From contig NC_089761.1 in NCBI RefSeq assembly GCF_040412425.1, positions 21,801,644-21,865,643 of the forward strand: 64,000 bases of DNA, given 5' to 3'. Positions 1-11,428 of the stretch are shown here, in pieces. Position numbers and translations under genes: made by a program. The stretch comes from Macrobrachium rosenbergii (lineage: Eukaryota; Arthropoda; Malacostraca; Decapoda; Palaemonidae). Under the pieces are notes generated by a model. That model made no database searches and was not told the origin of the DNA. It saw only the letters and a program-made list of their open reading frames with translations. How positions within the stretch are numbered: position 1 is the first letter of the stretch; each line of letters starts with the position of its first letter.

Positions 1-1515
1 CATCCCTTCAGGCTCAGGCCCGAAATATTTCGATCCTCACGAGGTTTGTTGCAGGCGTAGGGAAGCGTCCGTGCGGATCTTCTAAGTCGACAGCGACAGC
101 TGCTCCCGACAGAATGGATCCCCCACCAGAGGTGTGTCAAGGACTGTGGAAGCTTTGGGGACGTCCCTTGGTAGATCTCCCGCAACTTCCAAGGACGAAA
201 GACTTCCTCTTTCTGCTCCCTGTTCTCGACCAGGAGCTCTCTCAGTGGGCAGCTCTTCTTTGGGATTGGAAGGGGATGGGCGTGTGTCCTTTCCCCGTAC
301 AAGATCATCGGAGAAGTCGTCAGAAAGTTTCTGTAGTCGTCGGAAGGGACGAGGATGACGTTAATGCTCCCATTTTGGCCTTGAGGAATGGTTCCCAGAG
401 GTCATGTCCTTCCTAGTAGACTTTCCGAGATCTCTTCCCATGAGAGTCGATCTTCTCAGACAACCCCACTTCGAGAGGTACCACAAAAACCTCCCGCTCT
501 GTGTCTGACTGCATTCAGACTATAGAAGCTGGCCAGGCGAGAGGTTTTTCTAGACCAGTGGCAGCTATTGCCACACCAGGAGACTCTCTTCCAGCAATTG
601 TACCAATCCAAGTGGACCCGTCTTCAGGAGATGGTGTAGAAAGGGCATTTCCTCCACCACGACCTCTGTGAGCCAGATAGCAGACTTCCTCTTATTTCTG
701 AGAGTGATTTGAACCTTGCAGTCTCGACTATCAAAGGGTATAGAAGTATGCTATCATCTGTTTTTAGGCATAGAGACTTGGATGTCGGACAATAAAGACC
801 TTCACGATCTATTCAGATCCTTTGAAACCTCGAGAAAGGTGCCCTCTAAGACTCCTTCTTGGAATTTGGATGTTTCTAAACGGTTCCTAATGTCCCAGTT
901 CGTTTGAACCTCTTCGTTCTGCGTCATTGAGGAACATTACTAGGAAGACTATTTTTCGCAGCTCTAGCAACTGCAAAGAGGTTAGTGAACTTCAAGCCTT
1001 TAGCAAGACATATAGGCTTTCAAAGGCATGATGCTGTTTGTTCTTTTAAGCCCTATTTTCTTGCTAAAAATGAAAGCCGTCCACAACCCTTGGCCCCAAA
1101 AGGCTTGAAATCAAGGGTATGGCTGAAATCTAATTCAAGAAGGCAGAGAGTCCTTTGCCCTGTTCAGGGCTCTCAAAGTCTCTTAGACAAAGGACAGAAG
1201 GAAAGTCGAGGTCCCTCAGATAGTTTATGGTGTTCCGTAAAGCCCGGACTTACCTATGTCAAAAATGCCCTGGCTTTCTTTCTGAGGGGATCACCATTAA
1301 AGCCCATTCATGCTGTCAGGACACTGATTTTAAACTTCTGAAAGTTAATGCTCACGAGGTGAGCGGTTGCGACTTCAGTGGCTTTTCAGAAGAATATGTC
1401 ACTCAGTAACATTCTGGGTGCCACACTTTTTGGCGGAACAACTCTGTCTTTCGCCTCACACTACCTGAGAGATGTGAAGACGACATATGAGAACTGCTTT
1501 CGCTAGGACCATACG
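1..1515 (+). pseudogene. Decayed DIRS-like retroelement: pol C-terminus and tyrosine recombinase
   Basis: This stretch reads as the 3' half of a DIRS-type retrotransposon pol, broken by several frameshifts and stops. Residues decoded near 150-350 (LWKLWGRPLVDL, then ALLWDWKG) resemble the RNase H tail of DIRS pol. From about 710 the translation hops frames through fragments resembling a tyrosine recombinase: a core-binding stretch (DLHDLFRSFETSRKVPSKTP, 796-855), the first Arg box (ATAKR, near 970), FKPYFLAKNES (1040-1080), an AHEV box at 1350-1361 and the SHYLRDVKTTYENCF block with the presumed nucleophilic Tyr at 1462-1464. The His-x-x-Arg box is interrupted right after AHEV by a small deletion, so the copy is inactive. 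The element continues beyond the left edge. Family assignment rests on recognising motifs; the subfamily is unknown. Confidence 0.75.
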
Positions 1516-1975
1516 ATTTCCGCAGATACTTTCTGGGGGCGGGGATGACACTCATCCCTATCCTAGAAAATGGTTGTTTTTAATATTTTTTTATGGTTGT
1601 TGGGTCGACTGCCTGTGGTGGACTTCCCAATCGATTAACTTTAGTTGCGTTATCTAACTTAGATTAGGCTTGGTCAGGTGGTTGGTTTTTACGTTTGCCC
1701 TCATTGTATGGTCAATATGGTCTTGTCATTGTGGTCACGCCCCCGTTGACAGATCATCTAGAACTCACCAGCTATACAGGTCACCTTGCTGGAGACTCTA
1801 GTTAAGCAGAAGCGGACTTGGGTGACAGTAATCGAAGTCAGCTATGCTAACAGGTAAGGAACAAAGTATCTTTCACCTACATGTAGTGTTTTTTCCAAAA
1901 TCCCTATTCTGTCTGTACCCACCTCAATGGTGGTATTCAGCTATATATATATCTGACAGGTAAGTCTCATGAACA
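1516..1975 (+). mobile_element. Probable 3' noncoding tail of the DIRS-like element
   Basis: No coding potential follows the recombinase remnant. The stretch ends in CAGCTATATATATATCTGAC followed by AGGTAAGTCTCATGAACA, which is partly complementary to the inverted arm that follows (TGTTCATACTTACCTAACAG). DIRS elements carry inverted termini, so this is read as the 3' terminal region, but the exact end is uncertain. Confidence 0.5.
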
Positions 1976-2271
1976 AAATGATATTTTAATGATAAAATAA
2001 AGTTTGTTCATACTTACCTAACAGATATATATATTCATAATGCCAGCCCACCTCCCTCAGGAGACAGTGGCACTAGAAAATCTGAATAGAAAATGGGAAT
2101 GGTTCTGATGCCTGCCTCCCAGCGGCAGGGAATGGGTACTAACCACCTGATCTCTCCCACTGCGTGTGTCGTAAGTTTTGAAATTCTGTGGGACTAACAG
2201 AGAATACAGCTATATATATATCTGCCAGGTAAGTATGAACAAACTTTATTTTATCATTAAAATATCATTTT
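1976..2271. repeat. Inverted-repeat element with ~60-bp arms
   Basis: The first ~60 bases (starting AAAATGATATTTTAATGATA) and the last ~60 bases are near-perfect reverse complements. The inner arm ends read CAGATATATATAT on one side and ATATATATATCTGCC on the other. About 175 bp of unrelated sequence lies between. This is either a MITE-like insertion or the paired inverted termini of DIRS-type elements; the shared CTATATATATATCTG...AGGTAAG motif with the sequence just upstream favours a DIRS link. Confidence 0.7.
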
Positions 2272-2272
2272 C

Positions 2273-2295
2273 TGATAACCCAGGACTGCCTGTAT
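2273..2295 (+). repeat. Remnant of a mariner/Tigger-like terminal repeat
   Basis: The motif CCCAGGACTGCCTGTA matches the 3' terminus of the element at 3916-4153 (CTGGGACTGCCTGTA). Only this end is present, directly beside the inverted-repeat element, so an older DNA-transposon copy may have been interrupted here. Confidence 0.4.
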
Positions 2296-2423
2296 ATGTT
2301 TCATTGAGATTAAAAATTTTGATACCTGTTTTGTAAAGTTTAAAAAAACTTTAGAGAGGGATGGGAGAGTGAAAAAATGAAGTTATAATTCTCTATGAAT
2401 CAGTGGCAAGTCCTCCAAAATCT

Positions 2424-2490
2424 AATCCCAGAGTCATAAATGACCTGGGATTATGAATCAAACTGTCATAAATGACAGTTTGATTCATAA
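2424..2490. repeat. Two adjacent perfect hairpins sharing one core
   Basis: The first hairpin (2424-2452) has arms AATCCCAG and CTGGGATT around GTCATAAATGAC. The second (2451-2490) has 18-base arms, TTATGAATCAAACTGTCA and its exact complement, around TAAA. Both centres contain GTCATAAATGAC. No gene or known element accounts for them. Confidence 0.7.
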
Positions 2491-2901
2491 TTGTTGTCAG
2501 TTTTAAACTCTTCAAATTAATATTTTTTTGGTGTTTTTACTATTGAAATTTTCTGAACATTACAGACAGAAAAGGTAAAACATTACCAATCATAGCTCTA
2601 GTGTTAAGACAGACAAGACCTGCTGAAGAGCTAGCTAGTTGCTGAAAGGGTTAATTTACATTCTCTTTTGTATTTACAATTATTCTGTTTGTAGTTGAAG
2701 GGAAGAAAATCATGCATTGGTGTTGCTGGCACATAATATGTATAAGGTTAATGTTATGATCATTGTTTCAGTACTGAACATACACAGACTTTTGTATTAT
2801 GCATTTCTTAAAACATTAACAGTAATTTTATTTCATAAGTTGTGTAGAGATAATTTATTGTTTGTTTTGTGTACAGGAGAATGTGCTTATGTTATGTATA
2901 C

Positions 2902-3070
2902 ATTATTATTATTCAGTAGATGAAACCTATTCACATGGAACAAGCCCACAGGGGCCATTTACTTGAAATCCAAGCTTCCAAAGAATATGGTGTTCATTAG
3001 GAAAAGTAAGAGGAAGTAAAGGGAAATACAGAAAGAAGAGATACCACTTATTAAAAATGAAAAAATGAAT
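2902..3070. repeat. Dispersed repeat, copy 1, with (ATT)n end
   Basis: After a short (ATT)n run the sequence reads CAGTAGATGAAACCTATTCA followed by CATGGAACAAGCCCACAGGG. It is closely matched at 61064-61180, again directly after (ATT)n. The shared boundary suggests a SINE-like family whose tail is the trinucleotide run, which would place the element on the - strand. Confidence 0.65.
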
Positions 3071-3913
3071 CAATAAATAGTGAAAATGTATCAAAATGCA
3101 AGGAGAATAGTATTAGGGTAGTAATGCATTGCATTTTTGCTTGAACTTCTGAATATCTTATTGAGTGTATTTTGCCATATATAGAAGGAATTTTTATTAA
3201 GCAAAGCTATCCTCCCAGCCATACAGTTGGATACTTACCAACAGCTGTTGTTTCTTGCTGAGTCAGCTGAGAACAGTTGTGAGGACAAGAGTATGGTTTA
3301 CCTTCTTGTGAGGAATATTTATCATAGAGAAAGACTAGACTACTTTATATGAAACTGTTTTCAGTTAACACCACGCACTTTTGAGTATTATTGTAATGTA
3401 TTACTAATGTTAGAATGTATTATTACTATATATTTATGGAACATAAGAAGTTATTGTAACATTCGTGTTTTATGTGGGAGATTTGTTGCAATCAGGGCTT
3501 GAAAAATTGCTCTATTAGCCAATCCATTAAATCAAAATCTGCATACCTTTCCTTTCAGCATTTTAACTGGCAACACTACTTTAGACTGAATTCATAGAGA
3601 GAATGTCACCTTTAGAGGTCATTTTGTGTGTGAGTATACAACTTAACTAAAACATTATCAGACAAATATTTTTTTTTACAGTGAAATCATCGTCTTCCTT
3701 TATAGTGTATACTGTATACTCTACTTTAGAGGTGTCTAAGATAGCATATGCTCTTCACTGACTACTCAATAAAGGCCTATATATTTTATTTACCATTAGC
3801 ATTGTGGCTTATCTGAATTTTTAATGTAGGGCTTTTGTAACATCTTTGGTATGGCTCATACAAACTTCTTCCAGTATCTTTATGAAAAAATTTCCTGTTT
3901 TGTAAAATATCAA
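3071..3913. other. AT-rich sequence with no supported gene
   Basis: I see no exon with credible coding content or splice context. The stretch is AT-rich and may be intron of the + strand gene whose last exons lie at 11429-18526, or intergenic. Confidence 0.4.
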
Positions 3914-3915
3914 CA

Positions 3916-4153
3916 CAGGCAGTCCCCAGTTATCGGCAGGGGTTCTGTTCTGAGGGTGTGATGATAACCGAAAATTGCTGCTGAAAATCAGCGCTTTTCA
4001 GGGCTTATCAGCGCTGAAAAGCGCTGATTTTTGGTTATCGGCGCCTTTATTAGGTATGTATCGGCGGCAATACCCAACTATCGGCGTCGTTAAGTGGAAA
4101 TCGGCACTTTTCAGTGCTGTAAAACTGGATCGCCGTTAACCTGGGACTGCCTG
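3916..4153. mobile_element. Mariner/Tigger-like MITE, copy 1
   Basis: Inverted ends CAGGCAGTCCCC and GGGACTGCCTG bound 238 bp with no transposase. The inside is rich in short palindromes built on ATCAGCGCTGAAAAGCGCTG and GCGCC steps. A second diverged copy with the same ends lies at 33699-33903, where TA dinucleotides flank both sides. The TA target duplication is intact only on the right here. Confidence 0.75.
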
Positions 4154-4155
4154 TA

Positions 4156-7100
4156 TACATCAGTGGTCAATGTGCAAAGAGTACTAAGTTGTCTTGTAAA
4201 GGTGTGTATGATATTTGTATGTCCAGAATGTTTGATATTGTGTTATACAGTATACAGTAGTGTGTACAAGGTATAATGAACAGTGCCATAGTGTTTGGTA
4301 GTAAGGGTGTAAGAATTCCCTCCAGTTTCCTCATTCATCAGAATTCAAGCAATTTTATGAATATTGCATATATATGGAATGTGGCTTTATGTCTTGATTT
4401 TATTTTTATGTGAGGAAATATTTTCAGACATTCACTATGAAAATCATTTAGTTTGTAATATACCCTAACCTTTGATGCCTTATTGCTCATGGCTTTTTAC
4501 TTAAGAACTTTATTCATAATCTCCTGAGGACGATTTGTTCTTTCTATGAATTGGAGTAAAGAATATTTCCCAGTAATTACTGTCATTCCACAGTTGGTAG
4601 TTTACAGTACTTGTTAATTCAAAGTATATTTTTATTGCATCAGATATATCACTGTTTGTTAGGTGAATTGTATGGTGGATTTAGGATAAAGATAATTGTT
4701 ATTAATGCTTATTCATGCTGCTTTTGTATACTGTACATTTGAAAAATGGGATTTTTTATTGACATTTCAGCCTTCTTATAAGAAAAGGTTCAAGTTTTAA
4801 TTTCATTACAACCCCATTAATTGTATATTACCTTTTTTTCATTGCAATAGATCCCAGTTGCACAAACTTGTATGATCACAGTCGATAAGTTCTCAATGCA
4901 CATGCCCAGTCCTCCCATGCTATCTCTTATTACCCTTTATTTTGTGTGGCTCAGAGGTGTCAACAAGTATTTTTAAAGAGTTTTCTGTATACCGGTATAC
5001 TATTATTATTAGGAAAAATGTTTGTGGAGTAACTATTTTACCTCCTTTTTTTAACCAGATTGTTGGGCTTAAATTGAATCTGTCTTGGGGCTGGTCCTTA
5101 TCATCTTGTGATTATCAGTTTGATTCAGATATATCTGAAAATAACATGATATAAGGTTGGATATATGTTTCTTGTGAAGTAGCTCTTGTAATTTTGATTT
5201 GAAGGTAGGACAACAATAAGTTTTACATAGTGAAGACCCCCTTATTTCTGCTGATACTTTTAGGTTAAAGAGTACAATAAGGTCACCTATTAGTTATACA
5301 TCACATCATTCCCACACCGATACATTTGTTCTACGCATCATGACATATGCTTATTTTTGTTTTGCCTCTTGTTATTAACAATAAGTGCTAACTAATAACA
5401 CTGTATTTTTGTGCTTTCCAGCTGATTTTATTATTGCATATTTAATGTTGTAATGTGGGCGTGTTATGCTAATATGCATAAAGTGCATTCACTAATTTTG
5501 CAATGTCTCTGCAAACATGAATGGATATAATTTGAAATATGCATATATACATCCACTTATTGAACAATTTTTAGATAAAAACATGAAATACTGCAGTAAT
5601 CTCTGTGTTCATAAATTTAAAATTTTTTTAGAGGGATACCATTTGTTATTAATTGTAGTTAAAACTTTTATAAATAATATTTGAACATTGGTTGCTCATA
5701 TGATGTAATCATACAAATTACAGCCCTCTTAATTTTACCTATGGCAAAATACCTCCTGAGGGTAACCAGGTGGAGTACTGATTAGCCTCTGAAATGAGCA
5801 AAATGACAATTCATAGATAATTGGTGAGAGCTCCTCCACTTTGTGCAATTTCCCCTGTCTCATATCTTAAATTAGTCTTGTTCCTTGACTAATGTGTCAG
5901 TAGAGAACTGTGTATTGGGAATTGCTCTTTACTCCTGTATTTTCTTATTTTTAAGTCATTATTTTGGTTTCAGAGTTGGAACAAGATAAGCCTCCACCCC
6001 TGCCTCTCATTCTCATGAGGGAGTCCATGAGTGTTTATCTTTATATCTTTATTGAATGATTTGAAAGTTTCTGTGCTTTCAGATCACTTCAGCCTTGGTA
6101 TGCCAGAGATGAGAAAACCTGACCAGTTATAGTTGAGTATGCATTTTCAGCCATGCAACAGCCATGGGCTTGATCTCAGATTGAATCCAGCCATCCATGT
6201 CTGCCTTACACTCAGTATTACTCAGTGTCCTACGGTAATTTTTATCAGACAGTTTCTGGGAAGTGGGTTCCTACATCACTAACCACACCCTGAAAAGTGA
6301 TGACTTTGGAGGTAACTGTGCCTCTAAGGCTGAGAGGTCAGATCTGATATGATTTGCTATATATTTTATTGTAAGCCTCAGCACTGGTCAGCCTCCAATT
6401 ACTGTGATGATTTGACAACAAATATGTTTGATTCTAAACCAACCTGTGACCGGGGGAACCCCTTTGTGTGGTAGGTCACACTGAAGGGTAGGTGGTCAGA
6501 GATAACAGTCACATTTCTAGCATTGTAAGGCTCACCCAAAGGATTTTTTTTACTGGGTAGGTGAAATTGAAACAATGTAAAGCTAAATAAACTGGTAGGT
6601 TAGGAAGGAAGGTATCAAAGGAAATGGATAAAAAGCATGTTAGAAAACAGTGCAGATTGGGATGGAGGAAAGCTACAGAGTGCTACTCAGGGCATGCTAT
6701 AAGCATCCCTCAGTGGGGTAGAGAGCAGTTATACCTGCATGTTGGATGGGTTCCATGCTTCCCTTAAACATTTTGAAATCTATTTCTTTATTAGTTCATT
6801 AGTTCATGAAAATGAAAATGGTTGGTTAGTCTTTTATTATTTTAAAAGTTTGACTTACTTATGGCTGTGTGGTTGAGTCTCTTTCATTTACTATTTTGGA
6901 AATTGTCACTTTTCCAAATCCAAAAATATTTGCAAAATTTCAGAAATGCTTATTATGAAAAAGGAGCTTGATAAAGTTTTTACTTAACAGTGAGAAAATT
7001 CATTCATCTTGCAATTCCATCCTAATTTTTTTATAAATGTTTCTGATACAAGAGAATAAACAAACTGGGATAAAAATCCAAGAAAGAGTTTGGTAAAAAA

Positions 7101-8150
7101 GAGAAAAGTACAGTAACTTGCTAATTGGCTGATGGCATTATTGCAGTAACTTGAACTACTTTTTCTCTTTGCTCTTACAAAGATTAAGTAGTTTTGGAGT
7201 CAAGAAAAATCCTTTTTAATTTTCTTATTGAACATGATATAAATCTAAGGATTAAATTGCTTCCATTATAGCACTAGAATTCAGTCCATGGATTGTTTGG
7301 AAAGTTTGAACTTCTACCATTAATGATAATTATAAAAAGTTTTGCATATACAGGGTGTACTCCTGAACACGTAAACAACTTGGTAAAATTTTAAGATGAT
7401 TCTTAGGTTTGGGCACAAGTTGTGGTTGGGTACGCAGGAACAGGATACACTGGAATAAGTTGTAGATATAAGAGAGGATCCACAGGTACCAGAAAAAGAA
7501 TTGAGGTTGAGAGTATTACAGCAGTCCTGGACCTAGGATTGTAGTTTCATTAAAACATTAGTAGTCAAAGTGCACAGGAACACTAGAGTATAAAGCAGAA
7601 ATAAATGTTGTGCACCTTGGTTCTGATGTGTATCTGTGATAAAAAGTACATAAAGGACTCCATATATAAAGAGACTGAGACAGAAGGAACAGCAGCTGCA
7701 AGGAGAGGCTCTGTGACATGTGGTAGAACAGACTCTGGCTGCTATCTCCATGTTATCAAGAGGAACTAGAAACTTCATCAGACAGCATATGCAACTTGAC
7801 AGTTACAGTCACAGACCAACAAGATGAATCTGACATCTTGCCTAGAATTGCAGTGCTACTTGAATGTATCCTTGTACTATTGACTAAGCAGCCAGTCCCT
7901 ACACACTTTGTAAGTCAATTTAGGATTACTGGTGGCTCCATCATGAAGGGCACTGTAAATGATGGTCTTCAAGGTTCCATAAAAGTACTATAGGAGTTAT
8001 TGCCATAATCAATATAAGTATGCAGAGGCATATTAAATAATTAATGGATGTGCAAGCATTTAATACTGTAAATCATGAGTACATTAACATACCATTAGGA
8101 AAGAGCAGTTTGAGAAAATCAGAAGTAACTGTTACTGTTAAAAGAAGGCA
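4156..8150. other. Long AT-rich stretch without a supported gene
   Basis: All open frames here are short, AT-driven and lack recognisable domains. This could be intron or 5' flank of the + strand gene further right. No RNA gene was recognised. Confidence 0.4.
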
Positions 8151-8151
8151 G

Positions 8152-10680
8152 TTAACCTTAAGCACTTCGAGCCTCTATTTCAAAGCGTCTCTCTGTATGC
8201 GGCGTTCGGTGAGTTAAGCGCCGAAAGCGGAAGAAAAGTTTTTCAAAAAATCACAATAGCTTAGTTTTAAGATTAAGAGTTCATTTTGGCTCATTTTTTT
8301 TTGTCATTGCCCTGAGAGTTTTGGTGTGCAGCCATCAGAAATGAAAAAAATGTCATTTATCATATATAAAAGAATATGTGACAAGTGAAAAAACCCATAT
8401 AATTGTATACAAATCGGCTGTAAGCACAGCGGTTAACTAATGAGTTAATTTTTTAGTTTGTATTGTACACTAAATTGCGATGATTTTGGTATATAACAAA
8501 TTGTAAAACGAGTCAAAGCAACACAGAAAATGTATCACAAAATGATGCATGATTAAGTGGCAGCTAGGACGTAAAAAATGTTTTTCAAAAATTCACTACA
8601 TCATCAAAATATTTTGCTGGGAACTTCCCGTTTTGTTGAAAAATGAAGCTAATTGATTGAATATTTACTAGACTGTAAGTATTTTGCTTACAATTGCAGT
8701 TTTTCACCATTTAGTAATTGAGTTAAAGTTAACCGAAAGTCAATTTTTCTATTTCCTTCAATTTATATGAAAATATTCAAAACCAGTAAAGCCTATCAAG
8801 GTTATTTTCTGTTGTATTGTACATGAAATTGCACATATTTTCATATAAAACTTTCTGTAACTAATATAAAATGAATTTGCAAATATTAAACCAACAAGAC
8901 CAGTAAGAATTTCTGAGATGTTGGCCCGAGTTACTGAGCGAGCGTACCAAGGAAAATGTTTCAAAAATTCACCATAAATCGAAATATTGTACTAGAGACT
9001 TAATTATTGCAAAATGAAGGTAAACGATTGAATATTACTTTAGAATGTAAGAGTTTTTTTAACACAGTACGTTTTGTCAGCTCGGTCGAGTTAAAAATTG
9101 TTGAAGGTTGAAATTTTGGCAGTTATCGTGATTTGTGAAAATATTTCAAAACTGATAAAGCCTGTCAACCAGGCTATCTTCTGTTGTGATTCCACATGAG
9201 AAATTGTTCCCATTTCATATATAAAGTTTATGTAATGACTAATGTAAAACGATGCAAACATTACGACAACATGGCGATAGAATTTCTGAGGATGTTAGGC
9301 GAGTTACCCTGCGCAGGCGTAAGGAAAAAGTTTTTTTTTTTCCAAATTCACCATAATTGAAATATTGTGCTAGAGACTTCCAGTTTGTTTATAAAATGAA
9401 GGTACCTTGATTGAATATTACTGAATCTTAAAAGTTTTATTTATAATTGCATTTTTACCATTTCCGGTCAGGTTAAAGTTGACGAAGGTTGAAATTTTAC
9501 AGTTATCGTGATTTATATGAAAATATTTCAAAATGATAAAAGCCTACAATATGAGTTATTTTCTGTTGTATTGCTTTTGAAGTGCGCACATTTCATATAT
9601 AAAACTTTATGTAACAACTAATATAAAACAGTGCAAACATTCGACAGCGTGACAAAATTTCTGGCGCAGGCGGCGAGAAAAAAGTTTTTTCAAAAATTAC
9701 CATAAATCCGAATATTGTACTAAGACTTCGGTGGTTTGCAAAATGAAGGTAAATGATTGAATATTGCTAGAATGTAAGATTTTAGCTACAATTGCGTTTT
9801 TCGACCATTTAAAATTCAGGTTAAAGTTGACCAAAGGTTGAAATTTTGTAGTTATCGTGATTTATGTGAAGTATATTTCAAAACTAATGATAAGCTACAA
9901 CCATGAGCTATCTTCTGTTTGTATTCTACATGAAATTACGCCTGTTTCATATATAAAGTTTATGTAATGACTAATGTAAGCGATGCAAACATTACGATAA
10001 CACTTGTGATAAATTTCAGGATGTTCGGCCGGACACCATACATGAGGCGTAAGGAAAAAGTTTTTCCAGAAATTCACCATAAAGTGAAAATATTAATGCT
10101 AGAGACTGGTCCAGTTTGTTAAAAATGAAGGTACATGATTGAATATTACTAGAATGTAAGGTTTTAGCTTATAATTGCATTTTTACCATTCCGGTCCGAG
10201 TTAAAGTTATTGAGGTTGGGGAAATTTGCTTGATTATCGTGATTTATATGAAAATATTTCAAAACTGAAAAAGCTACAACCACGAGTTATTTTCTGTTGT
10301 ATTGTACATGAAATTGCGCACATTTTCATATATAAAACTTTATGTAATGGATAGTATAGAACAGTGCAAAATTATTAACAAAATGACGAAAGAATTTCTG
10401 AAATTTTTCGGCCGAAAGTTACTGCATGGGCGTAAGAAAAAATTTTTTTTAAATTCACCATAAATCGAAATATTGTGCTAGAGGCTTCCAATTTGTTGCA
10501 AAATGAAGGTACATGATTGAATATTACTAGAATGTAAGAATTTTAGCTTACAATTGCGTTTTTCGACCATTTCGGTCGAGTCAAAGTTGACCGAAGGTTG
10601 AAATTTTTTGTAGTCGACGTACGGTACGTCCACTTGGCACCCAACAGACAATTTTAGTCCAGTAGGCGTTTAAGGGTTAA
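8152..10680 (+). mobile_element. Large element with ~375-bp tandem-repeat core, copy 1
   Basis: The element starts TTAACCTTAAGCACTTCGAG and ends AGTAGGCGTTTAAGGGTTAA, giving imperfect inverted ends TTAACCYTTAARC. Inside, a unit containing CACCATAAATCGAAATATTG, then AAAATGAAGGTA, CATTTCGGTCGAGTTAAAGT and TTATCGTGATTTATATGAAA recurs with anchors near 8592, 8970, 9349, 9700, 10074 and 10456, a period of 350-382 bp. There is no coding capacity. Near the 3' end is a non-repeated cap (CGTACGGTACGTCCACTTGG). An inverted second copy lies at 12838-14625. This is a non-autonomous transposon or satellite-carrying element; its class is undetermined. Confidence 0.75.
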
Positions 10681-11428
10681 GCAAACATTACTGGACTAAA
10701 TAAACAAAATCTTGATAAGAGCAAGGCTAGGATAGACATTCCACAACCATTATAATTGGCAAGGAAAAATGCCAAGTGAGAATTATGTGGATATGAATGG
10801 AAAATTGAGAAAAGTGAGTGAATTAAACCAACAACACTGAAATTCACATAACTTACATGAATTACTGAAATTCCATGAAAAAGTGACAAAACTGCAATAT
10901 AGTACTGTATGCTGAAAACAGAAGGGGCAGTGGCCTTCTCACAGTGATGCTGAGAAGATGCTCCAGTTACCAATACAGTATAAAGGTAAACTGAATCTGT
11001 ACCTATTTAAGGCATACAGGAAAATGAAGAGTACTGTTTCTTTATGTATGTGCTCTGCACAGAACGTAGACTATTTAAGATTGATAGTTTTACAATAAAT
11101 ATAGGTCTTTACCTTCCCAAAAATTTTGTTAGCCTCAGATCTGAGTTTAACTTGCTGAGAGAGTCATCACCAAGGAATATAAATGCTTGCCTCAGTTAAG
11201 GTGAGCAAGTACTTTTTTATTCAAGGCTGATCCCATGTTGGATAATTTTCTTTTTAGGTAAAAAGTTGAGCAGTTTTCTTAGACAATATTGCATACAGAG
11301 GTTTTTTTTGGTAAAAACTTTATTTTCATGTATGCTAAACTTATTTGAATTATGTTGGCTTGTGAATTTTCATGTTACTCTCAGAAAGGATTACATTTTA
11401 AGGAAGATATTTTTTGTCTTACACTTAG
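10681..11428. other. Intron or flanking sequence before the first supported exon
   Basis: AT-rich sequence with no recognised repeat. It ends in a pyrimidine-rich tract (TTTTTTGTCTTACACTTAG), which serves as the 3' splice site of the exon at 11429. Confidence 0.4.

Noticed and set aside
4094..4276. Open frame overlapping the MITE at 3916-4153
   Set aside because: It begins inside the transposon end and has no homology-like features.
11266..11428. Upstream part of the open frame leading into the exon at 11429
   Set aside because: AT-rich, hydrophobic and random-looking. A clear acceptor at 11427-11428 separates it from the RS-rich coding part.
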